From NCBI GenBank assembly GCA_034231615.1, contig CM067315.1:31970317-32034316 (forward strand): a DNA stretch of 64,000 nucleotides. Direction: 5' to 3'. This document shows, piece after piece, positions 1 to 10,050 of this stretch (the stretch's first letter is position 1; every line of letters starts with the position of its first letter). A program made the position numbers and the translations under genes. This stretch comes from Meghimatium bilineatum. Lineage: Eukaryota > Mollusca > Gastropoda > Stylommatophora > Philomycidae. Under the pieces are notes generated by a model. The model had not been told where the DNA came from and searched no databases. It saw only the letters and a program-made list of their open reading frames with translations.

Positions 1-843
1 TCCCCCTATCTGGTTCTATTTCTCCCCCCCAATATCTTGATCTATTCCTCCTCCGCCCTAACTGGTTCTATTCCTCCTCTCTCTATCTGGTTCTATTCCT
101 CCTCCCCCCTATCTGGTTCTATTCCTCCTCCCCCTATCTGGTTCTATTTCTCCTCCCCACTACCTGGTTCTATTCCTCCTCCCCCTATATGGTTCTATTC
201 CTCCTCTCTCTATCTGGTTCTATTCCTCCTCCCCCCTATCTGGTTCTATTTCTCCTCCCCCCTATCTGGTTCTATTTCTCCTCCCCCTATCAGGTTCTAT
301 TCCTCCTCTCTCTATCTGGTTCTATTCCTCCTCTCTCTATCTGGTTCTATTCCTCCTCTCTCTATCTGGTTCTATTCCTCATCTCTCTATCTGGTTCTAT
401 TCCTCCTCTCTCTATCTGGTTCTATTCCTCCTCTCTCTATCTGGTTCTATTCCTCCTCCCCTATCTGGTTCTATTTCTCCTCCCCCCTATCTAGTCCTAT
501 TTCTCCTCCCCCCTATCTGGTTCTATTTCTCCTCCCCCTATCTGGTTCTATTTCTCCTCCCCCCTATCTGGTTCTATTCCTCCTCTCTCTATCTGGTTCT
601 ATTCCTCCTCTCTCTATCTGGTGCTATTCCTCCTCCCCCCTATCTGGCTCTATTCCTCCTCCCCCATATCTGGTTCTATTCCTCCTCTCTCTATCTGGTT
701 CTATTCCTCCTCCCCTATCTGGTTCTATTCCTCCTCCCCCTATCTGGTTCTATTCCTCCTCCCCCCTATCTGGTTCTATTCCTCCTCCCCCCTATCTGGT
801 TCTATTCTTCCTTCCCTCTATCTGGTTCTATTCCTACTTCCCC
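1..843. repeat. Pyrimidine-rich minisatellite, unit about 21-25 bp
   Basis: Repeats of TATCTGGTTCTATTCCTCCT followed by a variable C or CT run, about 36 copies, running off the left edge. Units vary mainly in the length of the C run and in CCTCC versus TCTCC. The array leaves all three forward frames nearly free of stops, which produces a 279-codon open frame of IWFYSSS-type repeats that should not be read as a protein. Confidence 0.95.
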
Positions 844-877
844 ACATCATCTCATCCTCCTCTTTTCTTCCTCTAAT

Positions 878-1063
878 CTTCTTCTTCTGCGTTTGTTCCC
901 ACGCTCATGCTGGATTACAGATTGTAGTTCTGGGAATATAATTGCATTGTGCCACGGTGTACAGCTTAGCTGCAATTTCTGTAAATTTCAGCCTGACACA
1001 TCCGGCTTCAGCATTGCTTTAATTCACTGATATATGGGACAAGCCAGTAGACTCCATCTCCCC
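878..1063 (-). mobile_element. Degenerate SINE-A copy
   Basis: Starts (plus strand) with CTTCTTCTGCG and keeps the SINE-A landmarks in order: the 'ttacag...tgtag' block, 'gtgccacggtgtacagctt', 'cagcctgacacatccg' and 'cttcagcattgctt'. It ends near 'atatgggacaagcc' and lacks the 5' third of the family. Orientation is set by the (GAA)n tail, which lies at the left end on the minus strand. It abuts the minisatellite on its left. Confidence 0.7.
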
Positions 1064-1142
1064 CTCCCCTTCAATCTATAGCCCGTAGATAAAAAGGGAA
1101 AGAGGTTCCAAATCACTTTTCCCCTTAGGAAACTAGTTACAT

Positions 1143-1216
1143 AACATTTAGTCTGTCTAACATTTAGTTTGTCTAACATTTAGTCTGTCTAACATTTAGT
1201 TTGTCTAACATTTAGC
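1143..1216. repeat. 16-bp tandem repeat
   Basis: About five copies of TAACATTTAGTCTGTC with a C/T variant (TCTGTC versus TTTGTC). Short and young looking. Confidence 0.9.
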
Positions 1217-1391
1217 TGGTCTATTGTCATTTCTCTGCTTTTGGTGCGAGGCGTCGCATGATTGAATGACGAGCGGATGTCGGGCTATGCGTGTCTGATG
1301 GTTTGATATGCAGTAATAATGTGTCAGCTGGAGACAGCTGGAGAGGAGATGGGCACCACTAGCTAAACCTTTTTCCCACTGAAATACTACA

Positions 1392-1560
1392 ATGGATAAT
1401 CACACACAGATTCTACGAATCTCCTATAGGGAACATAAGACCAATGTGTACGTAAGAAATAAAGTAGAGATGTGTGCAGGTGTTCAGGAACCGTTGCTTT
1501 CAATAGTGAAACAACGAAAACTAGCATGGTTTGGACATGTATGCAGGCATGAAAATCTAC
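1392..1560 (+). mobile_element. LINE 3' ORF fragment (ER-type C-terminus)
   Basis: The translation contains ILRISYREHKTNVYVRN, then LLSIVKQRKLAWFGHVCRHE. This is the basic region after the thumb in endonuclease/reverse-transcriptase LINEs, which usually reads 'L.RI.W....TNE.V......G....LL..VK.RKL.WFGHV.RH'. It stops being recognisable after CRHE, where the family would continue with its G.RGR.R segment. About 56 codons of a protein that normally exceeds 900. A minus-strand RT fragment begins 23 bases downstream. Confidence 0.75.
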
Positions 1561-1582
1561 TCTTTTCTTTAACTGTGGACAA

Positions 1583-1735
1583 TCACTGATTGTCTGGAAA
1601 GAGTAGTTCAGTTAGGTCATTTGGATTGTAAGCGTCTCCATGTGTTTTTACTGTTTTGGTAATAGTATTCATATAAATAATAAACAATAATGTTGATAAG
1701 ACACATCCCTGTCTAACTCCTGCTGTTACTGTAAA
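1583..1735 (-). mobile_element. LINE reverse transcriptase fragment, palm motifs
   Basis: Read on the minus strand this short stretch, which has no ATG, gives TAGVRQGCVLSTLLFIIYMN, the conserved RT motif usually written GVRQGC.LSP.LFN.Y. About 30 residues on it gives ELLFPDNQ, the position of the catalytic (F/Y)ADD box. The box has decayed (A to P, second D to N), so the polymerase is dead. It ends at a stop right after the box. Spacing between the two motifs is as expected for a non-LTR RT. Confidence 0.8.
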
Positions 1736-2019
1736 TCACTGTGTAAGTCCTGCTTTGTTCTAACTGCACTTTCACTAACTTTGTATATGGATCTTGTACA
1801 GTCTAATATATATAGTTACTATTTAAAGATTATGAATCACATATAAATATCTAAACCTTAACATATTCCTTGTTCTCATACCAGACCAGGGTATAGATTA
1901 GATGGTTGGTTGGTTGCTGATCCAGCGGTCCATGAGCTTATGTTCTTTAATCCAATGCCGTTGGTTTATATATGCATGTGTTTGTGAGATGTTTTGTTCC
2001 ATATAAAGAGTTCAAAGCT
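1736..2019. other. AT-rich sequence, nothing recognised
   Basis: No repeat, open frame or RNA feature that I could support; probably old LINE-derived or unique intergenic sequence. Confidence 0.4.
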
Positions 2020-2925
2020 GACCAACAGAGGAAGGTCTTGGATGGCAGAAGCTGAAGATACCTTACTCGGAATGAGCTGCAGGAAGTGGGAACAGGCTGG
2101 GAATGAGTGGAATTTAATAAAGATAAAAAGTTATTGACAACAGTTGTGATACAGCTGGGAAGAGGGTACCGCGACTGGGCTGCCAACAGAACAGAGGGAA
2201 TAATCCAAAAAGTTATCCTGTAGCACTCGAAGTCACAATTTTGGTTGGCCACATGATATAATCATTTACAAAGACAGCTCAGTAACACAAGAAACAAACA
2301 GGTCTGATTGTGATTTCATGGCCAACCAAAATAGCAAGAAATGTACTTAAACGTCAGCTGAGTACCCCACTACAACATCGAGTATAAGAATGGAAATAGA
2401 AGTGGTGACAGCAGATCTTATCTGATTGGCGACGCAATCACCAACAGACTCAGTGATTCTATCGAACTCTCAAAGTATGCTGCGCAAGATTGCAAAGTGA
2501 GTGATCAGAACTGAATGTGTCACTCTTCTCAACAACGCGAGAGTAATGCACGTATCTACTGTCCAGGTCATGCTGGGGTAAGGGGAAACGAAAGAGCAGA
2601 TGTGCTGGCTGGCAAAGCCTTGGTGAATGGGACTGGAATAAGAAGAAGAGACAGGATTGAATTAATTAGAGAAGTCATGGATACCCTACGAAAAGAGGAA
2701 GTCGAACGTGACAATGTACATATTCAGAGAATGGTAGAAATGGGAGGGACTAGAGTCGACGGGAAGTGCTTCCTCACCGGGAAGATCAGAAGAACGCATA
2801 ATCAGCTACTGACTGGGGCACGGAAATTATACATTTTAAATGGCTGACGGGACGGCAAGCAGAGCATATATGGGAATGTCCCCAGTGCTGTGACCGCATG
2901 TTACTAATCAAGAATCAAGAATCAT
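2020..2925 (+). mobile_element. RH1 LINE fragment: RT tail, RNase H, C-terminal zinc segment
   Basis: In order on the plus strand: RGRSWMAEAEDTL (the connector also seen at 54.4 kb), DIIIYKDSSVT (start of RNase H, normally IYTDGSV, so the first catalytic Asp is replaced by Lys-Asp shift), then YCPGHAGVRGNERADVLAGK (RNase H helix with the last catalytic Asp), IELIREVMDTLRKEEVE, RRTHNQLLTG and HIWECPQC (C-terminal zinc ligands). Only the 110-codon part from 2515 to 2847 is open; upstream pieces lie in other frames. The element ends in the AATCAAGAATCAAGAATCA tail shared with the copies at 25.4 and 53.6 kb. Role in life: reverse transcription with template removal by RNase H. Clade (I or Jockey-like) is not certain. 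Confidence 0.85.
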
Positions 2926-3554
2926 ATAAAGTGTTTCATTTATCTGGGCTTGGAGAGTGAAGCAATTTGTTATGTAACCCAATTTTGGACATTTAAAAAG
3001 GTGGTAGTCGACAGCTTCGTAGAGATAAAACTGAGAGGACAGTCTGCACCGTGGATTGTGTTATAGTTGTATTCTGTTTAGGTGATTATTAAGTTGTACA
3101 TGTACTTTTTTTCTTTTCAAGTTTTACATTTTATGCTTTGCAGCGTCAGAGCTTGCAGAGTTCTCTGGAGATGACTTTTTTGTGTGCTTCATATGTGTTT
3201 GTTTTCGTTGACCTCTTATTTCTGTAATTCATCGTTTGCAAGATCTGCCCCTGGTTTTTATCCATCGTGTCTGTATAGTAAAGCTTTTTGACGGGCACTA
3301 TCTGATCGTAGTCTGAAAGCGTGTGAAAACCACTTAATCTGTTGTCTTCTGATGTAATCTAGGATTGGCATTGTGCTTCCATTTCGGCAAGAAGGATAGA
3401 AACCGCCATCCTGCACCATTAACAGGGAGTACGGAAAATTCCCCTATAATTGATGTTGTGTGATTAATTCTAATCTTAAGACGTAATGCATAGATTTGTT
3501 CAAACCCTACCAGTTGGAAAGATGTAACCTACATTAATTACTTATATGGAAAAA
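2926..3554. other. No recognisable feature
   Basis: Moderately AT-rich sequence without tandem structure. I see no open frame above 60 codons and no family signature. Confidence 0.4.
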
Positions 3555-3566
3555 TGAATACATTTA
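3555..3566. repeat. Target-site duplication of SINE-A (left)
   Basis: TGAATACATTTA, identical to 3851-3862 on the other side of the SINE-A copy. Confidence 0.92.
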
Positions 3567-3850
3567 TACATCTTCTTCTTCTGCGTTCGTTCTCATACTC
3601 CTGCAGATTAGCAGGATGTAGTCCGGAGAACAGAATGCGTTGTGTCATGGTTTACAGCATTGCTACGATATCTGCGCCTTTCGGCATGACACTTCCGACT
3701 TCAGCACGGCTTTGGGTCACTGACCCTATATGGGATGGGACAGCCAACTACATCCCTTAACCTGCTTAGTCGCTTTTTATGACATGCGTGGAAGGTAAGC
3801 AGTGGTGCTATTTTTTGCTCCCCTTTCTGGCCTCCGGAAACATACGGGCG
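3567..3850 (-). mobile_element. SINE-A, full length, with target duplication
   Basis: A 284-bp copy running from the (GAA)n tail (plus-strand TCTTCTTCTTCTGCG) to the 5' end (plus-strand ACATACGGGCG). It is flanked by the 12-bp direct repeat TGAATACATTTA at 3555-3566 and 3851-3862, which fixes both ends. The 5' end CGCCCGT is identical in the copies at 45.6 and 52.3 kb. The body carries the conserved block with 'cgtaaaaggcgactaagg' and later 'gtcaggccgaaaggcgcag' in the consensus. A SINE would be transcribed by Pol III and copied by a LINE; I could not find a clear A/B box. Confidence 0.92.
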
Positions 3851-3959
3851 TGAATACATTTAATGTTGTGATCTTCAGGTATTATGATCAATACAAGACT
3901 TGTATCCTTTGGGAGTTTCTCCCTAGTGTTATTTCATACCAACCTCCTGTGTTACTAGG

Positions 3960-4212
3960 TGGGAAAAGGTACCAAAAAACCAGCCGCACTGTTTAGCATA
4001 CATGCATTTGTAAGAGACGACTAGAGAGGTTATGGGATACAGTTTGCGGTCGCAACACATATATAGTCAAAGTGATCCAGAGGCCATGCTGAAATCAGAT
4101 GTGTCAGATATCGTATAACAGCTTTACACCATGACACAACAAATTCCGTTCTCTGGATACAATACTACTCGAATTTTCAGGAGTTTGAGTTTGAAGACGA
4201 AGAAGAATTTTA
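3960..4212 (+). mobile_element. SINE-A copy, divergent, near full length
   Basis: Lies 100 bp after the previous copy in the opposite orientation. Landmarks in order: 'cgcactgtttagc', 'catgcatttgtaagagacga', 'gaggttatgggat', 'atagtcaaagtgatccaga', 'catgctgaaatcagatgtg', 'ccatgacacaac', 'ccgttctctgga', 'caggagtttgag' and the tail GAAGACGAAGAAGAA. It is much more diverged than the 3.57-kb copy, so it is older. Confidence 0.8.
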
Positions 4213-4218
4213 CTCCAA

Positions 4219-4540
4219 GAAGATCCCAGTTCTCAGCAATGTGCTGTGTTTAATGAAGACCCCAGTTCTCAGCAATGTGCTGTGTATAATGAAGACCCCA
4301 GTTCTCAGCAATGTGTAGTGTTTCTAGAAGACTCCTGTTCTCAGCAATTTGCAGTGTTTCTAGAAAAAAGCTTTCTACTCAGAAAAAATTAAATTTTTGA
4401 GAAAAAGCCTTCTACTCAGAAGAAATTAAGTTTCTAGAAAAAGCCTTCTACTCAGAAGAGATAAAGTTTCTAGAAAAAGCCTTCTACTCAGAAGAGATAC
4501 AGTTTCTAGAAAAAGCCTTCTACTCAGAAGAGGAAGTTTC
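4219..4540. repeat. Two adjoining 36-bp tandem arrays
   Basis: The first (4219-4362) has four units of 'gaccccagttctcagcaatg...'; the second (about 4364-4540) has five units of 'aaaaagccttctactcagaa...'. Both have a 36-bp period and share the phrase 'ttctcag/tactcag', so the second may be a diverged offshoot of the first. Confidence 0.9.
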
Positions 4541-4621
4541 TTAACTGATGATAAAGGGAAACGTTTCTTAACTAATGATTATACAAGTAAATATAAGTAG
4601 GAAGCCAGAGGACAATTTTTT

Positions 4622-4735
4622 AATATTTTTGAGAATAACGGGAATTGAACCAGTCCGATCAACGGCACCAAATCGAAAGGACGATTTGGTGCCGTTGAAC
4701 GGACTGGTTCAATACCCGTTATTCTCAAAAATATT
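4622..4735. repeat. Near-perfect 54-bp-arm hairpin (inverted repeat)
   Basis: The left arm 4622-4675 and the right arm 4682-4735 are complementary at 52 of 54 positions, around a 6-base loop AAAGGA. Each arm contains GGTTCAAT.CCCG (read in the proper direction), which resembles a Pol III B box. The arm sequence is homologous to the tRNA-like stretch at 26.74-26.79 kb. If the outer base of each arm is counted as target, it is flanked by TTA on both sides, the 3-bp size used by PIF/Harbinger elements. Young, given two mismatches. Confidence 0.9.
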
Positions 4736-4826
4736 TAACTAATGATGTAGGGAAGCATTTCTTAACTGATGATAAAGGGAAAAATTTTGTTTTCATTGTA
4801 TTCGGGTCACCCCTATATATACTCAT

Positions 4827-4827
4827 A

Positions 4828-4853
<26 letters not shown>
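4827..4853. repeat. (CA)n microsatellite
   Basis: About 13 uninterrupted CA units. Confidence 0.97.
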
Positions 4854-4858
<5 letters not shown>

Positions 4859-5062
4859 TCGGCGTCTCGACCAAAAACACTTTGCCAGGAAAACAACTTA
4901 GCACACGACGACTTAACGAAGACTTTATTATTGCTTCAAATCTATTAGTTACGTGCTACGGTTGGTGTTGCAATTCGATGTTGTGCCTCTTTGTTGAGAG
5001 GAACAGAGTACATATGGCGTAACCTGAGCACAATCAAATCGACCATCTACGCATTTTGAGCC

Positions 5063-5165
5063 TTTGATGACAACAGCTAATTTTGATGACAACAGTTAAT
5101 GTTGATGACAACAGCTAATTTTGATGACAACAGCTAATTTTAAGGACAAGGCGCTAATTTTTATG
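5063..5165. repeat. 19-bp tandem repeat
   Basis: Five copies of TTTTGATGACAACAGCTAA with small changes in the last units. Confidence 0.92.
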
Positions 5166-5179
5166 AAAACAAAGCTAAT

Positions 5180-5540
5180 TTTCACACATTCCGATAGCAC
5201 GACATAATGCGAATGACAATCTCAATAGTAAAAGCCAACTGGGATGACTGGAATGTTTACATTCCTGCTAATAAATGGTGCTCCTTTAATGATCGGACTC
5301 GATACGCTCTTGAGAACGGTATAAGATATTAATTGGAGTCAGCTATTCTTAATCTTCATCATTCCTACTTCTAATAATAATGGTGTGTTTTGTCAATGTT
5401 CTCTCAGTTTTGTCTCTTCTCTGGCCCTCTAGATATTACATTTTCATTATCATTCATATCTTCCATTCTTCTAGCGTTTGTCATCATTAGAAATCATATG
5501 TGAAAGTGGAAAGTACCGTTGTTTACTCATCATATGCCCA
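5180..5540. other. No recognisable feature
   Basis: AT-rich, non-repetitive at the scale I can read. Confidence 0.35.
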
Positions 5541-5544
5541 TGCT

Positions 5545-5600
5545 GTGTTCTTGATGAAGGTTTGTGGTCGAAACGTTGATTTCTGTGGGTTTTTTTCTGT
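5545..5600 (+). other. Hammerhead-like core motif (degenerate)
   Basis: CTTGATGAAGG, then 'tttgtggt', then CGAAACGTTG. This is the order of a hammerhead ribozyme core (CUGAUGA, stem II, GAAA) with U in place of the first C. Stem II would rely on G-U pairs. Such motifs are known from the terminal repeats of Penelope-like elements. See the better copy at 33.67 kb. Confidence 0.4.
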
Positions 5601-5966
5601 GTTTCCAGTGATTGCCAAAACTTCATTACCCCGTTTTCAATTTTAGCATGCCAGAAGACACTACATCGTATGTGCCACGTGATATCTCGTCTTAAATCTT
5701 ATGAATTCTGTTGTTTAAAAAAAATTAATTAAAAACGAATGTGCACAAAAAATATTTCCAATTTTTTTCTTATTAATAAACAACTGCTTTAGCAGTCTTA
5801 TCTACATTCCTGGCCATCTTCAATTTCATAAAGGGTGATTTGTTTTTGAATCATATACTTCCTCACTGTAGAAACTGTGTTGGCTTTGTTCTTCCCATAT
5901 TCACAACTATGTACACAAAACTTTATCTTTTTTATAATCCGTAATCAAAATAGTCTTAAATAGCGT

Positions 5967-6123
5967 TCTTCTTCTTCTTCAGCGTTCATTATCAAACTCC
6001 CGCTGGACCTTTCTTGTAGCAGGACCTACTAGATTTTCAGCAGGATGTAGTCCAGAGAGTGGAAGTGCGTTGTGTCACCGTTTTATTTACGCTAATGACC
6101 AAAAACATCCGTCTTCGGAGGGG
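5967..6123 (-). mobile_element. SINE-B copy
   Basis: Plus strand runs from TTCTTCTTCTTCAGCGTTC through 'aggatgtagtccagag', 'tggaagtgcgttgtgtcacc', 'tttatttacgctaatg' to 'catccgtcttcgg'. SINE-B is about 160 bp and homologous to the 3' half of SINE-A, but with a different 5' half. Confidence 0.88.
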
Positions 6124-7398
6124 AATAACATTCACGGCGTAACCGTCAAGTCATTGCAATATGTATTGGCTGTATTTATTTTCTATGCAATATATAAATA
6201 TATTTAGCAGGTTGTCATGGCATTCTGAAGCGTACGGACGCAAAGTTACCCGCGACGTGACTGAACATGGTACCTCGTCCATCAGAGACTCCCTCTGTAT
6301 CTCTTCGCTACAGAAACTATAATCCTTTAATGAATTTATTAAATCCTAAATTTGAGTAGATTTCTATTTTTATTCAAACAAGTTAGACCGTAATCTGAAA
6401 CATTTAAGATGTTTTTAACTGGAATCTCAATTTTATAGATCCGGTTTAGGTATTCATACGCTCAAGTTGTCCCCCCATTCTCCCATTCCCGCCGTCTGCT
6501 TTAGCCTCAAGGGACAATTTCCCCTTTTGTTCTTTCTCATTACGCGACTTGCTATCAAGCTCCGACAAGAAAAATAGCGCTCTAACAAGCGCAGCAATTG
6601 TATTCTCACGCACGCTCTAGCAGCCACTTGGACCTGACTTCCATAATCTACGTCCCGTCCCTTCCTCTCCTCCACCTCCCAGCCGTCCCAACTATATCAT
6701 CAAACTCTTTGCATCGATTCCTATGTCCACGTTGCAGTGTGTGCACGTTTATAAAAGCTGATATTTTTTTCCCCTCTCGCTTTCATCCATCAAGTTATTA
6801 GCGTGATTGCTGATTTCCAGCAGCACATCGCGTGGGGTAGCAGCAACTTCGCAGCAGGATTCATTTCGTGTTGAGGTCCCAGAGTGGACATCGTTTAAAC
6901 TTCATTTCAAATACAGGAAAGTAATATATACACAGCTCAGTTTGATGCCTTCAACCACCAACTAGGAAATTTTCATAAATTACCTCAATGATTACAAGAA
7001 AGGGGGGGGGGTAGTAGCGTTAATCTGGAAAAGTTTAAACAGTTGCTGTCAAGGGGAAGGGGAGGGGTGGTTTACAAGAGTTAGACAGTTGCTTTCAAGG
7101 GAGAAGAGGGGGGGGGGAACAAAAGTTGACGTCAATAAAACGATTTCTATACAATACTTTATTTGTGTGTCTATGATTAGGAATGTACAAGGTGAAAAAG
7201 AAAGCTATTTATTTACACTTGGTTAGATATACATGTGTTAGGTGGCGAGGGTACGGTTTTATTTACATAATTAATCAAAAAGGGGGGGTGGGTAATTGCT
7301 AAACATGTGAGGTTTATTGTTCATTTTAATTATGCCAGGAGGTGTGATTATGACGGTAGAGGAGGCCGTGGTTCTGGTAATGTCACCCCTATCTTCAG
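6124..7398. other. Intergenic, short G-runs only
   Basis: No coding signal. It holds short runs of 7-9 G at about 6999, 7110 and 7280 in purine-rich surroundings (for example 'caaggggaaggggagg' near 7050). The open frames at 6454-6801 on both strands look random. Confidence 0.4.
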
Positions 7399-7674
7399 GT
7401 GATTAGTAGTAGTTATGGTTATGATGGGAACATACTATTGCACTCCGGGGAAACCCCATTGGTGCTCAGTCATCCCAAGAATAAAACTTGCATGCTGATG
7501 GTTCCAGTGGTACGCTGGTTAAACAATGACCCAATTCCTCCTTCCATGCCTTCAGTTCTACTATTAAGGCAATTATTACTGAATCCTTCAAATCTCAACA
7601 TAGATGCATCATCGATAGACTTGTTCACATCAGAGTACATGAAGCAGTTTCATGACGCTTCTCTTAACCGTTAG
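7399..7674 (+). CDS. Unassigned 91-codon open frame
   Basis: The product is not low complexity and not derived from a tandem array, and begins MISSSYGYDGNILLHSGE. It contains a moderately hydrophobic centre (VVRWLNND, VLLLRQLLL). I recognise no domain. A CTTCAG just upstream could be a splice acceptor, which would make this an exon, but chance is at least as likely in a window this size. No neighbouring coding signal supports it. Confidence 0.12.
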   Translation: MISSSYGYDGNILLHSGETPLVLSHPKNKTCMLMVPVVRWLNNDPIPPSMPSVLLLRQLLLNPSNLNIDASSIDLFTSEYMKQFHDASLNR

Positions 7675-7867
7675 CTACTTGCGGTATATTGAAGCCGTAT
7701 ATGAAAGTCTGTCTACTCTATCTTTACCTTGCACACCGACATGTCCCGGATAGTAGATACATGTGATTTATTGAATTTTGGACCCAGTTATATGCCATTA
7801 CAAGTTACAAGTCATCCACTTGTATAATAAGGTGTAATTTTTCATCTTCTGATGAATGGACTGAAAC

Positions 7868-8225
7868 TGACAAGGTAACCGCATCAGTATAGAGATTTCA
7901 AGACAACGACATGAGGACTGGATACCTGAGTCTGACAAGGTAACCGCATCAGTATATAGATTTCAAGACAACGACATGAGGACTGCTTACCTGAAATTGA
8001 CAAGGTAACCGCACCAGCACATAGATTTCAAGACAACGCCACTAGGACTGCTTACCTGAAACTGACAAGGTAACCGCATTAGTATATAGATTTCAAGACA
8101 ACGACATGAGGACTGGATACCTGAGTCTGACAAGGTAACCGCATCAGTACATAGATTTCAAGACAACGACATGAGGACGGCATACCTGAGTCTGACAAGG
8201 TAACCGCATCAGTATATAGATTTCA
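7868..8225. repeat. 65-bp tandem repeat
   Basis: About 5.5 units starting TGACAAGGTAACCGCATCAG, spaced exactly 65 bp apart (7868, 7933, 7998, 8063, 8128, 8193). Two sub-types alternate at the unit end (GGATACCTGAGTC versus GCTTACCTGAAA). Confidence 0.95.
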
Positions 8226-8290
8226 AGAGAGTCAAAAGTCTGCAGGACTATTGAATCTTGGATATCTTTGTTGTATAGATGTATACAACA

Positions 8291-8328
8291 CTAGTAGTAG
8301 TAGTTGTAGTAGTAGTAGTAGTAGTAGT
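8291..8328. repeat. (TAG)n trinucleotide run
   Basis: AGT/TAG repeats directly upstream of the 22-bp array, with one TTG interruption. Confidence 0.9.
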
Positions 8329-8340
8329 AACAGGAGCATC

Positions 8341-9172
8341 ACACATAGCTGTAAGATAGATCGCACATAGCTGTAAGATAGATTGCACATAGCTGTAAGA
8401 TAGATCGCACATAGCTGTAAGATAGATCGCACATAGCTGTAAGAGAGATTCTTCTCAAAGCATTGCACATAGCTGTAAGATAGATTGCACATAGCTGTAA
8501 GATAGATTGCACATAGCTGTAAGATAGATCGCACATAGCTGTAAGAGAGATTCTTCTCAAAGCATTGCACATAGCTGTAAGATAGATTGCACATAGCTGT
8601 AAGATAGATCGAACATAGCTGTAAGAGAGATTCTTCTCAAAGCATTGCTCATAGCTGTAAGATAGATTGCACATAGCTGTAAGATAGATCGAACAAAGAT
8701 AGATTGCACATAGCTGTAAGATAGATCGCACATAGCTGTAAGATAGATCGCACATAGCTGTAAGATAGATCGCACATAGCTGTAAGATAGATCGCACATA
8801 GCTGTAAGATAGATCGCACATAGCTGTAAGATAGATCGCACATAGCTGTAAGATAGATCGCACATAGCTGTAAGATAGATCGCACATAGCTGTAAGATAG
8901 ATCGCACATAGCTGTAAGATAGATTGCACATAGCTGTAAGATAGATCGCACATAGCTGTAAGATAGATCGCACATAGCTGTAAGATAGATCGCACATAGC
9001 TGTAAGATAGATCGCACATAGCTGTAAGATAGATCGCACATAGCTGTAAGATAGATCGCACATAGCTGTAAGATAGATCGCACATAGCTGTAAGATAGAT
9101 CGCACATAGCTGTAAGATAGATCGCACATAGCTGTAAGATAGATCGCACATAGCTGTAAGATAGATCGCACA
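8341..9172. repeat. 22-bp minisatellite, about 37 copies
   Basis: Unit CATAGCTGTAAGATAGATCG plus CA. The left third (to about 8700) is mixed with a variant unit carrying 'gagattcttctcaaagca' in a higher-order arrangement; the right two thirds are almost identical CG-type units, so it expanded more recently there. Because 22 is not a multiple of 3 and the minus strand of the unit has no stop in any frame, open frames of 209-270 codons (MCDLSYSYVRSILQLCAIYL pattern) appear in all three minus frames. These are artefacts. Confidence 0.97.
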
Positions 9173-9739
9173 TAGATTGTTCTGGGCATGAAATAAAGCG
9201 CTGGAGAAACTTCATTGCACATACCTGAAAGTTGGAACCTTCTTGGTATGAAATAAGGAGCTGAAGGAATACAAGCACTCCACTGCTCCTGATTCCCGAG
9301 GCTCGAAACTAACAAACATACACACTAATAAATAAACAAACACGTTAACAAAAAAATAACAATTGATTACATTTTAGTGGAAAGATTACAGAAATATCTA
9401 ATCTGTAGTCATAGTTCAATCAATCAAAAAACATGCGCTAAATTACCTGACTAACGCGCGTGTTAAGTCGTTGGACTAGATCCCAAGTTGCCAGTTACAA
9501 ACACATTAGATTAAGGCAACTTTGCTTACGTTATTGGCGAGGAGATCCATACAATCGTGCCAATGTGTTTTTTCAAGGCGTGTTTATCGTTAATCGAAAT
9601 TCTGGGCTCCAGAGAATTCCATCTTCTATTTTCATTATCTCATTGTCAGTAAGGTTATTATTTGTAGGCTTCACTGGAGATAGCTTGCGTCCGGTCAGCT
9701 GAAAGTCTGTGTCAAGTATGTTTAGATGAAGACATTTTG
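9173..9739. other. No recognisable feature
   Basis: Flank of the minisatellite, including 'catgaaataaag' (9188) and 'tatgaaataagg' (9247), an imperfect 60-bp duplication next to the array. Otherwise featureless. Confidence 0.4.
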
Positions 9740-10050
9740 TGTCTTATTACGTTAACGGAGAAAGTCAAGTGTAGTCACGTTCGTTGTCTGCATCAAGTAC
9801 AATTAGAAGACAGTTGTGTCTCTGATCACGTTAGTCAGGAAAATCTGTGTAATTCCGTCTATTGTCTGTATCTAGTACGATTAGGAGACAGTGTGTGCCG
9901 GATCACGTTAGTCGAGAACTGTCTGTGTAGTTCCGTCTATTGTCTGTATCTAGTACGATTAGGAGACAGTGTGTGTCGGATCATGTTAGTCGAGAACTGT
10001 CTGTGTAATTCCGTCTATTGTCTGTATCTAGTACGATTAGGAGACAGTGC
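9740..10050. repeat. 78-bp tandem repeat, four units, open in one frame
   Basis: Unit contains 'ttccgtctattgtctgtatc', 'tagtacgattaggagacag' and 'gatcacgttagtcgagaac'. The unit is a multiple of 3, so the forward frame repeats SVYCLYLVRLGDSVCRI every 26 residues within a 116-codon frame. Units drift at the left edge. I see no homologue or start context that would make it a gene. Confidence 0.9.

Noticed and set aside
37-876. 279-codon open frame rich in IWFYSSS
   Set aside because: Entirely inside a stop-free minisatellite; the neighbouring frames are open as well.
8341-9172. CRISPR-like regular repeats
   Set aside because: Units are contiguous with no unique spacers, and the genome is eukaryotic; same for the 31- and 25-bp arrays.
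8339-9315. Overlapping minus-strand open frames of 209-270 codons
   Set aside because: They reflect the 22-bp unit read in three frames and have no codon signal.
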